NCBI GenBank assembly: GCA_014871385.1
Contig: CM026426.1
Coordinates: 91,593,948-91,657,947 of the forward strand
Direction of reading: 5' to 3'
Length of the DNA: 64,000 nucleotides
Origin: Ceratodon purpureus
Lineage: Eukaryota; Streptophyta; Bryopsida; Pseudoditrichales; Ditrichaceae
Made by a program: the position numbers and the translations under genes. The notes beneath the pieces are model-generated. The model saw only the letters and a program-made list of their open reading frames with translations, was not told the DNA's origin and ran no database searches. Below are positions 12,169-21,086 of the stretch, in pieces. Positions within the stretch are counted from its first letter, which is position 1. Every line of letters starts with the position of its first letter.

Positions 12169-13576
12169 TTGTTGCGGGATGAAATGTCCTCTTCATTTCC
12201 ATGCAATCTTATGAATGCAGAGTTAATCGTCTCCACTGATTCTCTGACTCTACTATTCTATTGGAAATGTACAGGGGCAAATTCACTAGTATGCTTGAAG
12301 TATTCCGTTTCGGGGATCCTGGGTGACAAAGTTCTGGAGCTTTGTAAATTCGAGCATCCAACTGGGCAGTGCGCGTCTGAGGAGATGGAGTTCAAACCCG
12401 TGACTCTGGTGGTCAAAATCTATGAACAAGCATACAATGTTAGGTACCCAAGCGAGCAGCGGGTGATTGACTTGATGCGCTAGTTTGCCACTCACTGTAA
12501 GGGGGCTGTGAAGCCAGGGTGTGGGCGCAGGTTTTTTGTGTGCATACATTGCGGTAAGTCTGATTTCAGTAACAAGCTAATGCTCAACGTTCATAGGTTT
12601 GAACAAGGGTGCCCAGGTGCAGTATATGAAGATGGGACTAAGGCGCTGTTACTCCCCTACCCAGACTTCCTACCGGGGCAGGGGAAGATGGTGGAGGTTA
12701 TGGGGAAGCACGGGGGTGGGAAGACTGTGGGGAGCAAGACGCTCAAAGGGGCCACAGGCGGAGAAGCAGGCGGAGATGCAGGTGGAGTTGAAGATATTGG
12801 AGTCCAGGACAAGGAGTGGGACGAAGAGTTCCAAAGGCCACCACCTCTGAGGAGACAGAGCATTAGTGTCACGGATGCTGAGGCATACGGGCCAGGGAAT
12901 GTTCTGACTCCCGCAGCCGACCTATTCTATGGGGAAGCACCGCCGAGGTCTCATAAGGCTCCATCGAGGCCGCGGAGGCTGAAGAGAAATGCAGATGCCA
13001 TAGAGGACGCCGAGGCTGAGAGAGGAGGGAAGGTGGAAAACGCGACCGCACTGAAGAAGATGAAACAAGCTGGAAGGACTGGACGGGGGTTGATGAAAGT
13101 GTTGGCAGGGACATCGACAGATCACGCTGCGAAGGAGGCTGCGCAGACAGTTGCTCAAGGGAAGGCAAAAGCGGAGGCAGACGACCGGGGTAAGAGGTTA
13201 GAACGACATGCTGCTGAGAATCTGGATAATGCCCAAGACAAGAAGAAGAGAAGGACCGACCGCCTAAGCGCAGTGCCTGAGTTACGGGGTTCTGGGTCTG
13301 AACAACCACCCCCACTCCAAGAAGCACAGTGTGAAGCGCAACCTACTGTGTCACGGCGTCCGCAATCGCGCCACGGGATACAAACAGAGATTCCACGCTC
13401 AGACAATAAGGGAGACCGGATATTTCACGTGAAGTCCAGAAAACCGGAGTCATCTAAACAGAAGAAGGAGCTCAGACTCCCATCTAAGTCTAGATACCCG
13501 GTAAGCGTGTGGGCTGAGGATATGTTATACATTGCTAGGAAAGAGTCTAATACCGTAGAAGAGAGTTTCGTATTAG
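12169..13576 (+). pseudogene. MULE Ulp1-type gene, 5' part (zinc-finger and basic region), interrupted by retroelement
   Basis: One frame runs from about 12169 to the retroelement junction at 13576, broken once by TAG at 12481-12483. After the stop comes a zinc-finger-like pattern, FFVCIHCGKSDF then HRFEQGC, that is C-x2-C then H-x4-C, near 12538-12615. A Gly-rich stretch and a long Lys/Arg/Ala/Glu-rich disordered region with nuclear-localisation-like KKKRR follow. The frame is cut by the TGTGG start of the gypsy element and the remaining gene resumes at 41358. Function in transposition is unknown; proteins of this type may help MULE binding or counter host SUMO control (inference). Confidence 0.6.
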
Positions 13577-13956
13577 TGTGGAAAGTGATTTCCACGGTTG
13601 ACACACCGGAATACTAATCCCGGTAGGAAAATGATAAAAAAATTAAAAATTTTATGTTAGAAATACGGAAGTACTAAGCCTATAAGTAAAACAACCGGTT
13701 AAGCCGGTCGGCTGAATAAATAAGTGACCGGAAGGCCAGCCGGGTGAGATCCGGTCGTCTGCGGTGGAGGAGAGACGGGTACAGTCCATATGACAGAGCC
13801 CTGACCCGGCAGACTTAAGGATAACCACCAAAAGGTACAACGCACCCGGGGATAATGGCTGCAACCATTAAAACGCCGCCGGTCGCGACCGTCCAATAAT
13901 GATGGGCTACGACCGTCCGTCATGATGAGCTACGAACGGGTGGGCGCGAGGGCAGG

Positions 13957-13963
13957 TATAAAA
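13957..13963 (+). promoter_or_regulatory. LTR TATA box (left copy)
   Basis: TATAAAA in the context GGTATAAAAGGAGG lies about 200 bp before the ATG of the 622-codon ORF. The identical box recurs at 38063-38069 in the right repeat. It probably drives the genomic transcript. Confidence 0.6.
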
Positions 13964-14165
13964 GGAGGAAGGACCGCCATGCTCTTCCTTTCTCTTGGTC
14001 ATTTTGTGGCACGACGGGTCCTTGCGCTCTAAGGAGGTGGGCGCAGTTAGGGTTAGACGGTAGGAGAGAGACGGTGAGACGGAAGTGTTTCCGTTAGGCG
14101 AGAGATTGTGGTGAGGATCGTGCGTGCAGGTGTTACCGGAGTGACGGAGAGGAGGACTTAGCATA

Positions 14166-16034
14166 ATGGGTAGGAAAGGGAAGGAACCGGCGGCGGAAGG
14201 ACAGTCGTTCAGGGTACAACGGGTAATGCCGTTGATACCGGCCGGAGAGAAGGAGAAGGAGCTCCTCCGGACCGCCTTAGAGTCTATGGGTTGTGAGGTC
14301 CTACTGGACAAGGCATGGGGTTGGAAGCTTGCCCTTCCGGCCCAGGAGATCCTCGTCAAGAATCCTGAGAATCGAGGAACCATCCGGGGAGAGCCGGATA
14401 AGTGGTCGGCACAACTCTGGAGGGAGACGTATGGTTTCAAGAACTCCGGCGGCGAGGTCTCGACGCCGGAGCCCCGGGACTTCGTACATCAGTATCTCAA
14501 GGGGACCGGAGACCCGAGAGAAGGATGGGTGGTGGATGACATTGCGGATCCGGAGGCCCGGAGAGTAGTAGGGTTTATGAACCCTATCTTCCATCCGGAA
14601 AAGCCCAAACGGATCACCAACAAGTGGGCGTCCGTTTTCATTGGGGCCATGATCGGTGAATTCACGGTGGACTGGGGGGTCATGATGAAGACGATAGTCG
14701 ACCGACAGGTGGCCAATCTCCGGAAGACCAAGAAGCAGGCCACCTGCCTTCCGTCTTTCCTCATTCACCTCTACCGTACTAAGGGACTGTTAACTGCTGA
14801 AGAGGTCCGGGAGTACGATATGCTCTTAAGCTATCAGCAGTTCGCTGAGCCGGAAGAAGTGTCCGACCAGGACGACGAGGATGATGTTATTGAGGTCTCC
14901 CCCACGCCGGCTAAGAGACCCCGTCCTAGCCCGGAAAAGGGACAGCCATCCGGATCACCTCGGACTCCCGCACCGGCCAAGCGAACCCTGAACACGGAGA
15001 TCCAACAGCCCACCGGACCACCGGAGCACACCGGAGATCCGTACCAGGACTTAGTTAACCTATCGGAGCAGGCAACGACATATGCCCGGTTCTTACAGTC
15101 GACTAGGAAGGCGGAGGGCCGGTTGGCTAGGGAGGTAATGATCCTTACGGGTTCGGACCGGTTGGAGGATTGCCTGAACATTCTTCGCAAGCAGCGGGAC
15201 TTGGCCGGTCTCCAGGAGAAGCACATGGACCGGCTGGCGAAGTACCGGGAGACGAATCGGAAGCTCGAGGAGGAGGTGCGTGATGCCCGGAAGGATTTCA
15301 ATGACGCCCGTGACCGGGCAGTCGAGGCCATCCGGTCGGTCGCCGAGATCAAGGCCACTTTAGCTCTTCCGGTAGATGTGGCCAATCAGTGCGCCGTTTA
15401 CCAAGCTTTCCTGACCCGTCAACCGGATCCGACTACGAAGAATATTATAAAGTTCATGCACGACCGGACGCAGGTGATGAGGGACACATGGACGATGATG
15501 AAGAACCTGGTGGAAATCCTCGGTTACGCAGAGGCCGGTCCGTCATCAGGGCCACCGGCAAATCAAGAGGATCCCAGACCACCGTCCCCAACCAGGGAAC
15601 CGGCACCGGTGCCACCTCCAGCTTCTCCGATACGGTCGGCCATCCGGCCCGCCCAACAGGAGATAGGACACCCGCTGGAGGATCCTATTCCGGACACCTT
15701 GAGCAGTCTGCACACTCTACCCAACTTGGATGGAGTCGAGACTGTTAACCCCGGAAACATTCCCTTGGAACCGGACCAGAGACCACCACCGTTAGATTTT
15801 ATACCGGTACAGGGATCTCCGGAAACGCTCCAGGTGGATCTCAGCGCAGTTCCGGTGGCGGCACGATCTCCATCCCCGGCAGCTCAAGCAGAACGATCCC
15901 GGAAGTCCAGTGAACCGTCAGCATCTGCGGCTCCGGAAGAAGACCCCCCGTTGAAGAAACTGAAGCGGGTACAGAGGAAGGAACGGTTGGACGGAACCCG
16001 GCACAGTCCCCGGCTCGATAAGCACAAGGAGTAG
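14166..16034 (+). CDS. 622-codon gag-position ORF of the gypsy element (left copy)
   Basis: A single open frame from an ATG (ATAATGG context) about 200 bp after the LTR TATA box. Residues about 1-220 look globular, with conserved-looking blocks such as NKWASVFIGAMIGEFTVDWG. Residues 230-280 are acidic then Pro/Lys-rich. Residues about 290-420 are strongly helical and charged (coiled coil, around RETNRKLEEEVRDARKDF). The tail is Pro/Ser-rich and ends basic. It sits where gag should be, but has no CCHC zinc knuckle and no clear retrotransposon-gag signature. It is probably the structural protein (inference by position). The same ORF occurs unchanged at 38272-40140. Confidence 0.75.
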   Translation: MGRKGKEPAAEGQSFRVQRVMPLIPAGEKEKELLRTALESMGCEVLLDKAWGWKLALPAQEILVKNPENRGTIRGEPDKWSAQLWRETYGFKNSGGEVSTPEPRDFVHQYLKGTGDPREGWVVDDIADPEARRVVGFMNPIFHPEKPKRITNKWASVFIGAMIGEFTVDWGVMMKTIVDRQVANLRKTKKQATCLPSFLIHLYRTKGLLTAEEVREYDMLLSYQQFAEPEEVSDQDDEDDVIEVSPTPAKRPRPSPEKGQPSGSPRTPAPAKRTLNTEIQQPTGPPEHTGDPYQDLVNLSEQATTYARFLQSTRKAEGRLAREVMILTGSDRLEDCLNILRKQRDLAGLQEKHMDRLAKYRETNRKLEEEVRDARKDFNDARDRAVEAIRSVAEIKATLALPVDVANQCAVYQAFLTRQPDPTTKNIIKFMHDRTQVMRDTWTMMKNLVEILGYAEAGPSSGPPANQEDPRPPSPTREPAPVPPPASPIRSAIRPAQQEIGHPLEDPIPDTLSSLHTLPNLDGVETVNPGNIPLEPDQRPPPLDFIPVQGSPETLQVDLSAVPVAARSPSPAAQAERSRKSSEPSASAAPEEDPPLKKLKRVQRKERLDGTRHSPRLDKHKE

Positions 16035-17047
16035 GGTTTAGGATAAGGACCGGATAAAATGGCAGCGACTAACGATGGGGCTCCAGTGCACCCGGCTGCC
16101 AATCCGGATAGATAACGGCAGTAACTAGGAATAGAAGGCGGCTACCGGTCCGGGATTCCCGGATCCAAGATCCGGAATTTCTGGATCTCGGTGGGCCACT
16201 TGGTCGCTTTAGGAACCGATAGGTTTTAGTATTTAAGATAGACGTTTTTCCAAGGCCGGGGCCTTGTTTTTGTACGCCGTTTTGTTGTTGCAATTGAGAA
16301 TATACTTTTGGATTTGTTGTGTCAACCGGCTGCTGACAGGTCCGTTGCCGTATGGTTTGTGGTTCTATTGTCTTCAGTAGTGTTCCGGAGGAGTGTTGAA
16401 CAGTAGGAAGGTCAGGAGAGCGCCCGGAGAGACTGGGGAGGTGTCAAGCGTCGAGTGTTGACGGTTTCCAGTCCCGGAAGGAGCCCGTAGGGAAGGAGAG
16501 ACGTATTGCAGCAGGGCTGGTAGTCTCAAGGACACGGAGAGCCGTGTGTACACCGGGATCCGGAAACGGACCGGTCGCTTCCTGTAGATGGGATAAAAGC
16601 CGGATGTCCTACTGCGAACCAATCCGGAAGGGAGATAGTATAGTAGAATACTGCGCAGCCGTAAGGTGATGTCATTGTAGTATGATTTCCGTATCCGTAA
16701 CCGGCACTGAGTAGTTATCCGGACCGGTCCCTAGCCGTACGGAAGGATTATTACTCCACTTCTCGGGTGGTAGATAGGAACAGTGGGGTGTCCAGCCACT
16801 ATAAGTTACGGGACGGTGGAAAATCCAGCCACTTGAAAGGATAGACGGATCAGTGGGAACCGGCCACTAGTCTAAAAAGCCGGAAAATAGGAACGAGGCA
16901 AAAACTACCGGATTCGTCCAACCGTCTGTAAGACGGAGTACGGTCGGACACTGGTGGTGACTTCCGTTAAAGTCTAAAAGAAAGAAAACTATAGGTCTTC
17001 GTGGGAACGAACACGGAGTGGTTTACTTTGGAGGGTAGTTAGTGTGA
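16035..17047 (+). other. Non-coding spacer between the gag-position ORF and pol
   Basis: About 1 kb without a usable frame, rich in CCGG and GGACCGG steps. It could contain the true LTR end, the primer-binding site or an intron joining the upstream ORF to pol, but I could not place any of these. A candidate LTR end with TGTGTCA is at 16318-16324; it lacks a recognisable tRNA-complementary site after it. Confidence 0.4.
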
Positions 17048-20000
17048 ATTAAGTGCCTTCCGGAGGAATACGGATACCACGTCGTGCTACAATTAGCGGC
17101 CAGTTTAGAGGCACAGAGAGCATTACAGGAGAAGAATAAGAGTTGTCAGGTAACTAACTCTTCCGTGACGTTGTATCCCTCACCACCTGATGTTGGAATC
17201 GACCAGGTGACACGTGGGACACTATTAGAAGGGCAATGTGTGACTAATGCATTCCGGAAGATTAAGCTGCCTTCCGTCGCAGTTAATTTTGCCGAGATGG
17301 AGGATTTCGGGGCTCCGGAAATAGCTGTGGAGATCGACGGATGCCTTATCCAGAAGGTACCGGTAGATGGAGGATCCGGAGTAAATCTACTACTGGAGAG
17401 TACGGCCAATGATTTAGGGTACACTGTCTTTGAGCCTACCAATCAGACTCTACGGATGGCAGACCAGTCTCGAGTAGTACCAGTGGGAAAACTGTCGGCA
17501 GTACCGACAAAGATTTCCGGACTCACTTACCCGCTCAACTATTTGGTTATCCGGGTGGAGGAAGGAAATCCGTTTCCACTGTTACTCGGACGGCCGTGGC
17601 TATATCTAGCCGGAGTCAAGGTAAATTGGGCGAAGAAGGCTTTTACTTTCGGGGATCCGGCTGTTTTGCTATCGTGGAAACCGGAGCTCCATCTGGGAGA
17701 AACAAGTGAGACGGATGGTTACACTTCCGATTGGACAAGTTCAGAAAACTCGGATTCCCTGCAGTCATATCATGTACAAGAATTCCGGGAGGTATCAGAA
17801 GAAGATCTGGGATTCCGTAACCCGGTACCTGAACAGAAGCCGGATGGAACCGAAGTACCGAACCGACCACCGGAAGGCAGGAAGGACGATGACCGGGCCC
17901 TAGGAGAAGCAAGCGTTCCGTTGACCTCCGAATGGATTAAAGGACAGTTCGCAGATGGGATAATCAAAACAGGGATATCCGGGTCAAGGACCAGTGACTT
18001 ACCCTGGTCAGCCCTTCCGGGGTCCGTAGAAACGGATGCTAGCGAACCGGTCAAGAATGTGGTAGCACCGGAAGATTACGAAGCAGTGAAGACGGAAACC
18101 GGTAGGACTTTCTATTTGGGAAAAGGACTGACGGACCGGGAGCGGGCACAGTATTTGGAACTGCTTACGGAATATGATGACGTCTTCGCCTGGCTTCCAT
18201 CGGATCTGGTGGGTATACCGCCGGAATTGGGCGAACATCACATCGACCTAATGGAGGGAGCGGTTCCGGTTCGCCAAAGGCAGTACCGGCTCAACCCAAA
18301 GTACTCCATGATGGTGAAGGAGGAACTAGATAAACTGCTGGAAGCCGGTTTTATTTACCCAGTGAATAACTCCGAGTGGGTGTCACCGATTGTAGTAGTA
18401 CCAAAGAAAACGGGTCCGGATGGTAAAGTCAAAATCCGGGTATGTCAGGATTTCCGGAAGCTGAATGCAGCCACGAAGAAGGATCATTTCCCTTTACCCT
18501 TCATCGACATGGTGCTCGATCACGTGGCCGGTCAGGAATGCTTCAGTTTTCTAGATGGGTTTTCCGGATACAATCAGGTGTCCATCCGGAAGGAGGACCA
18601 ACTGAAAACTACTTTTACCACCGATTGGGGTACCTACGCTTTCAACCGGATGCCTTTCGGATTGTGCAATGCTCCCGGAACGTTTCAACGGTTGATGATG
18701 GACATATTTCAGGATTTCTTAAAACATTTCCTGGAAGTTTTCATTGACGACTTTGCGGTGTTCAGCCGGTGGGTGGAACATCTGGACTACCTCCGGAAAA
18801 CGTTCCAGCGATGCCGGGAGACTAAACTCAAGCTCCATCCGGGCAAGTGTTTTTTCGGTATGTTAGCCGGACTACTGCTCGGACACATAGTCAGCCGGAA
18901 GGGAATAGCAGTGGATGTAGCAAAAGTAATAGTCATGTTGGCCCTTCTTGCCCCCACCAACCTCCGGGAACTCAGAGGATTTCTGGGGTGTGTGGGATAC
19001 TACCGGAGGTTCATTGAGAATTATGCCCGGTTGGCAATGCCACTAACGGAGCTGCTCAAGAAGGAAGAAGAGTACCTCTGGACGGAAATCCGTCAACAGG
19101 CTTTTGAAGAACTGAAGAGACGGTTGGTCACAGCCCCTATACTAGCCCCACCGGATTGGTCGAAATCTTTTCATGTCACTTTGGATGCATCCGGTTGGTG
19201 TGTGGGAGCTATCCTATGGCAATTGGATGACGAGGGCCGGGAACGACCCATCTATTATGCCAGCCGGCAGATGAATCCGGCCGAGAAGAATTACACGACA
19301 ACCGAACGGGAGGCTCTAGCCGTCATTTATGCGTGCAAGAAATTTCGCCATTACCTATTGGGGTACAAAGTCATCTTTCATACGGATCATGACTCGCTGA
19401 AGTATCTAGTCAACAAACCGGATCTGTCCGGAAGGTTGGCCCGGTGGATATTACTTCTTCAGGAGTTCAACTACGAAGTTATTGTCAAATCCGGGAAGTC
19501 TAACCTCAATGCAGATTATTTGTCGCGACAACGGGGGAAGGAGAGCAAGGAGGAGATATCTTCAGAGTTCCCGGATGAATTCCCGGAAGAATACCCGGTT
19601 GGTACCAGTATACAGGATATACCGGACCCCCGCGACCTTCCGGTCGTAGGAGGTACGTCTTCCGTCTACCGAATTCAGGAGGACGAAGGGGAGGACCAGG
19701 ATCTTCAGCGGATTAAGAACTATCTCCAGACTCAGAGGTATCCGGAAGGACTGAGTAGGGAGGAGAAGAGTGTGTTTCAGCACCGGGTGGCACCGTACTT
19801 CCTCGTCGGAGAATTGCTTTTCAAACTAGGGGCGGATGAAAAACTCCGACGCTGCCTAGAACCCATCTATCGCCGGAAGGTCATCCGGGCTTTGCATGAT
19901 GGACCGGCCGGAGGACACTATGCATCCGTCATCACCGTACAGAAGATCCGCGAGGCCGGATACTGGTGGCCACACCTTCACCGGGATGTTCATCAATTTA

Positions 20001-20080
20001 TAAAAGAATGCGATCCCTGCCAACGGATAGGAGCTCCGGCCGTACGGCATCACTGGCCGTTAACTCCCATTGTTCCACTA
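17048..20080 (+). CDS. pol: Gypsy pol, part 1: protease, reverse transcriptase, RNase H, integrase zinc finger
   Basis: The frame opens after a stop at 17045 and has no ATG for its first 80 or so codons, so it probably needs splicing or recoding from upstream. The protease motif is VDGGSGVNLL (near 17360). Reverse transcriptase shows RVCQDFRKLN, LDGFSGYNQV, RMPFGLCNAP and the catalytic FIDDFAVFS (near 18740), which resembles Athila-like elements; the lineage is not certain. RNase H has its Asp in TLDASG (about 19180), Glu in TEREALA and Asp in HTDHDSLK. The integrase HHCC finger (HDGPAGGHY...CDPCQR) ends near 20030. The hAT transposon interrupts the frame at 20081; the integrase core continues at 36776. 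The frame crosses the right edge of the left repeat (17251) without a break. Confidence 0.9.
20073..20080. repeat. Left 8-bp target-site duplication of the hAT
   Basis: TTCCACTA stands directly before CAGGGTTGT at 20081 and recurs exactly at 36768-36775 after the right terminus. Eight bases is the hAT hallmark. The two flanks are neighbouring integrase codons of the gypsy element, so the empty site is known. Confidence 0.97.
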
Positions 20081-20165
20081 CAGGGTTGTCACGGTCGTCC
20101 GGGACGCTCGGGACGTGGGGACGTCCGCGGACGTCCGCCAGCGCCAGGGGACGTCCTGTGACTTA
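20081..20165 (+). repeat. hAT left terminus and subterminal GACGTCC repeats
   Basis: After the 9-bp terminal repeat come several copies of GGGACG and GGACGTCC within 80 bp. The same GACGTC word is repeated at the right end (36671-36752). hAT transposases bind short subterminal repeats next to the TIR; these are good candidates (inference). The retroelement pol frame runs on by chance into this part until 20161. Confidence 0.75.
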
Positions 20166-20220
20166 GAAAAAAAAAATCACCCGCATAGGTTTCACCCCGG
20201 GGTGAAACCACATCTTCTAC

Positions 20221-20830
20221 GCGGCGGAGGGGTTGCGGGGGAGGGTGCGGCCGTCGCCGCGGAGCGGGGGGGGCCGTCGGACGCGTCGGGAAGGGGCCGT
20301 CCCCGGCGACGGCCCCTTGCCGTCGCCGCGGTGGGGGGGGGCCGTCCCCGGGGACGGCCCCTTGCCGTCGCCGCGGTGGGGGGGGGCCGTCCCCGGCGAC
20401 GGCCCCTTGCCGTCGCCGCGGTGGGGGGGGCCGTCCCCGGCGACGGCCCCTTGCCGTCGCCGCGGTGGGGGGGGCCGTCCCCGGCGACGGCCCCTTGCCG
20501 TCGCCGCGGTGGGGGGGCCGTCCCCGGCGACGGCCCCTTGCCGTCGCCGCGGTGGGGGGGGGCCGTCCCCGGCGACGGCCCCGTTGCCGTCGCCGCGGTG
20601 GGGGGGGGCCGTCCTTGGCGACGGCCCCTTGCCGTCGCCGCGGTGGGGGGGGGGCCGTCCCCGGCGACGGCCCCTTGCCGTCGCCGCGGTGCGGGGGGGG
20701 CCGTCCCCGGCGACGGCCCCTTGCCGTCGCCGCGGTGGGGGGGGCCGTCCCCGGCGACGGCCCCTTCGACGGCCGTGACAGTCCATGATCGGACGGCCCC
20801 TCGTTGACTTACGGCCTCGACGGCCGTCCT
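20221..20830 (+). repeat. GC cluster 1: tandem array of about 45-bp GGCCGTCCCC units
   Basis: From about 20290 to 20765 a unit of about 44-46 bp is repeated roughly ten times. It contains GGGGCCGTCCCCGG, CGACGGCCCC, TTGCCGTCGCCGCGG and a run of 6-10 G. GGGGCCGTC and GACGGCCCC within each unit form an inverted repeat. The variable G-run explains the slight differences in unit length. The cluster stands upstream of the transposase TATA box (20875). Long open frames through it are low-complexity artefacts of the repeat. Confidence 0.9.
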
Positions 20831-20874
20831 CCGTTGATTTTTAGGGCTTACCCCTTGGCATTTCAGGGAATGAG

Positions 20875-20882
20875 TATAAAAG
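20875..20882 (+). promoter_or_regulatory. TATA box of the hAT transposase gene
   Basis: TATAAAAG lies about 45 bp after the end of GC cluster 1 and about 210 bp before the transposase ATG. No other TATA-like word of this quality lies between. Confidence 0.6.
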
Positions 20883-21086
20883 ACCCCTCCTGAAAGTTGC
20901 CATTACACTTCTGAATTGTACTCCATGTGCTACTAGTTCCACTAATATACGTGTGTATCTGTTGCATGGTGAACGGCGGCGTTCAGAAGTGTGTTGAATT
21001 GGAGCTTCTTCGGAGGCTCTAGTTCTCTTGAGGACGTGGTACCCCGATTTTTTGAAGTTTTTCCGGGCGATCTATCAAGTGCACCA

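Larger units (their letters stand above)
13577..17251 (+). repeat. Left 3675-bp direct repeat of the gypsy element (contains the 5' LTR)
   Basis: The repeat begins TGTGGAAAGTG with a small hairpin (GTGGAAA/TTTCCAC, 13578-13595) and ends AATGCA. It matches 37683-41357 at every position I compared except 14035 (A) against 38141 (C). It holds a TATA promoter, a 622-codon ORF, about 1 kb of spacer and the first codons of pol. Because an ORF crosses its right edge and no primer-binding site follows, the real LTR may be shorter than the repeat. Confidence 0.9.

Noticed and set aside
13652-14440. Minus-strand ORFs in the gypsy repeats (also at 37758-38546)
   Set aside because: Shadows of the LTR and the gag-position ORF; no independent motif.
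16318-16330. TGTGTCA|ACCGG as true LTR end and primer-binding site
   Set aside because: It gives a TG...CA end but the next bases do not resemble any tRNA-complementary site I know; left as a possibility only.
20070-20807. Long Arg/Pro/Gly-rich frames on both strands in the GC array, and similar ones in the other GC clusters (27845-28566, 30457-31416, 35731-36786)
   Set aside because: They follow the repeat period or GC composition, are open in several frames at once and have no ATG context or domain.
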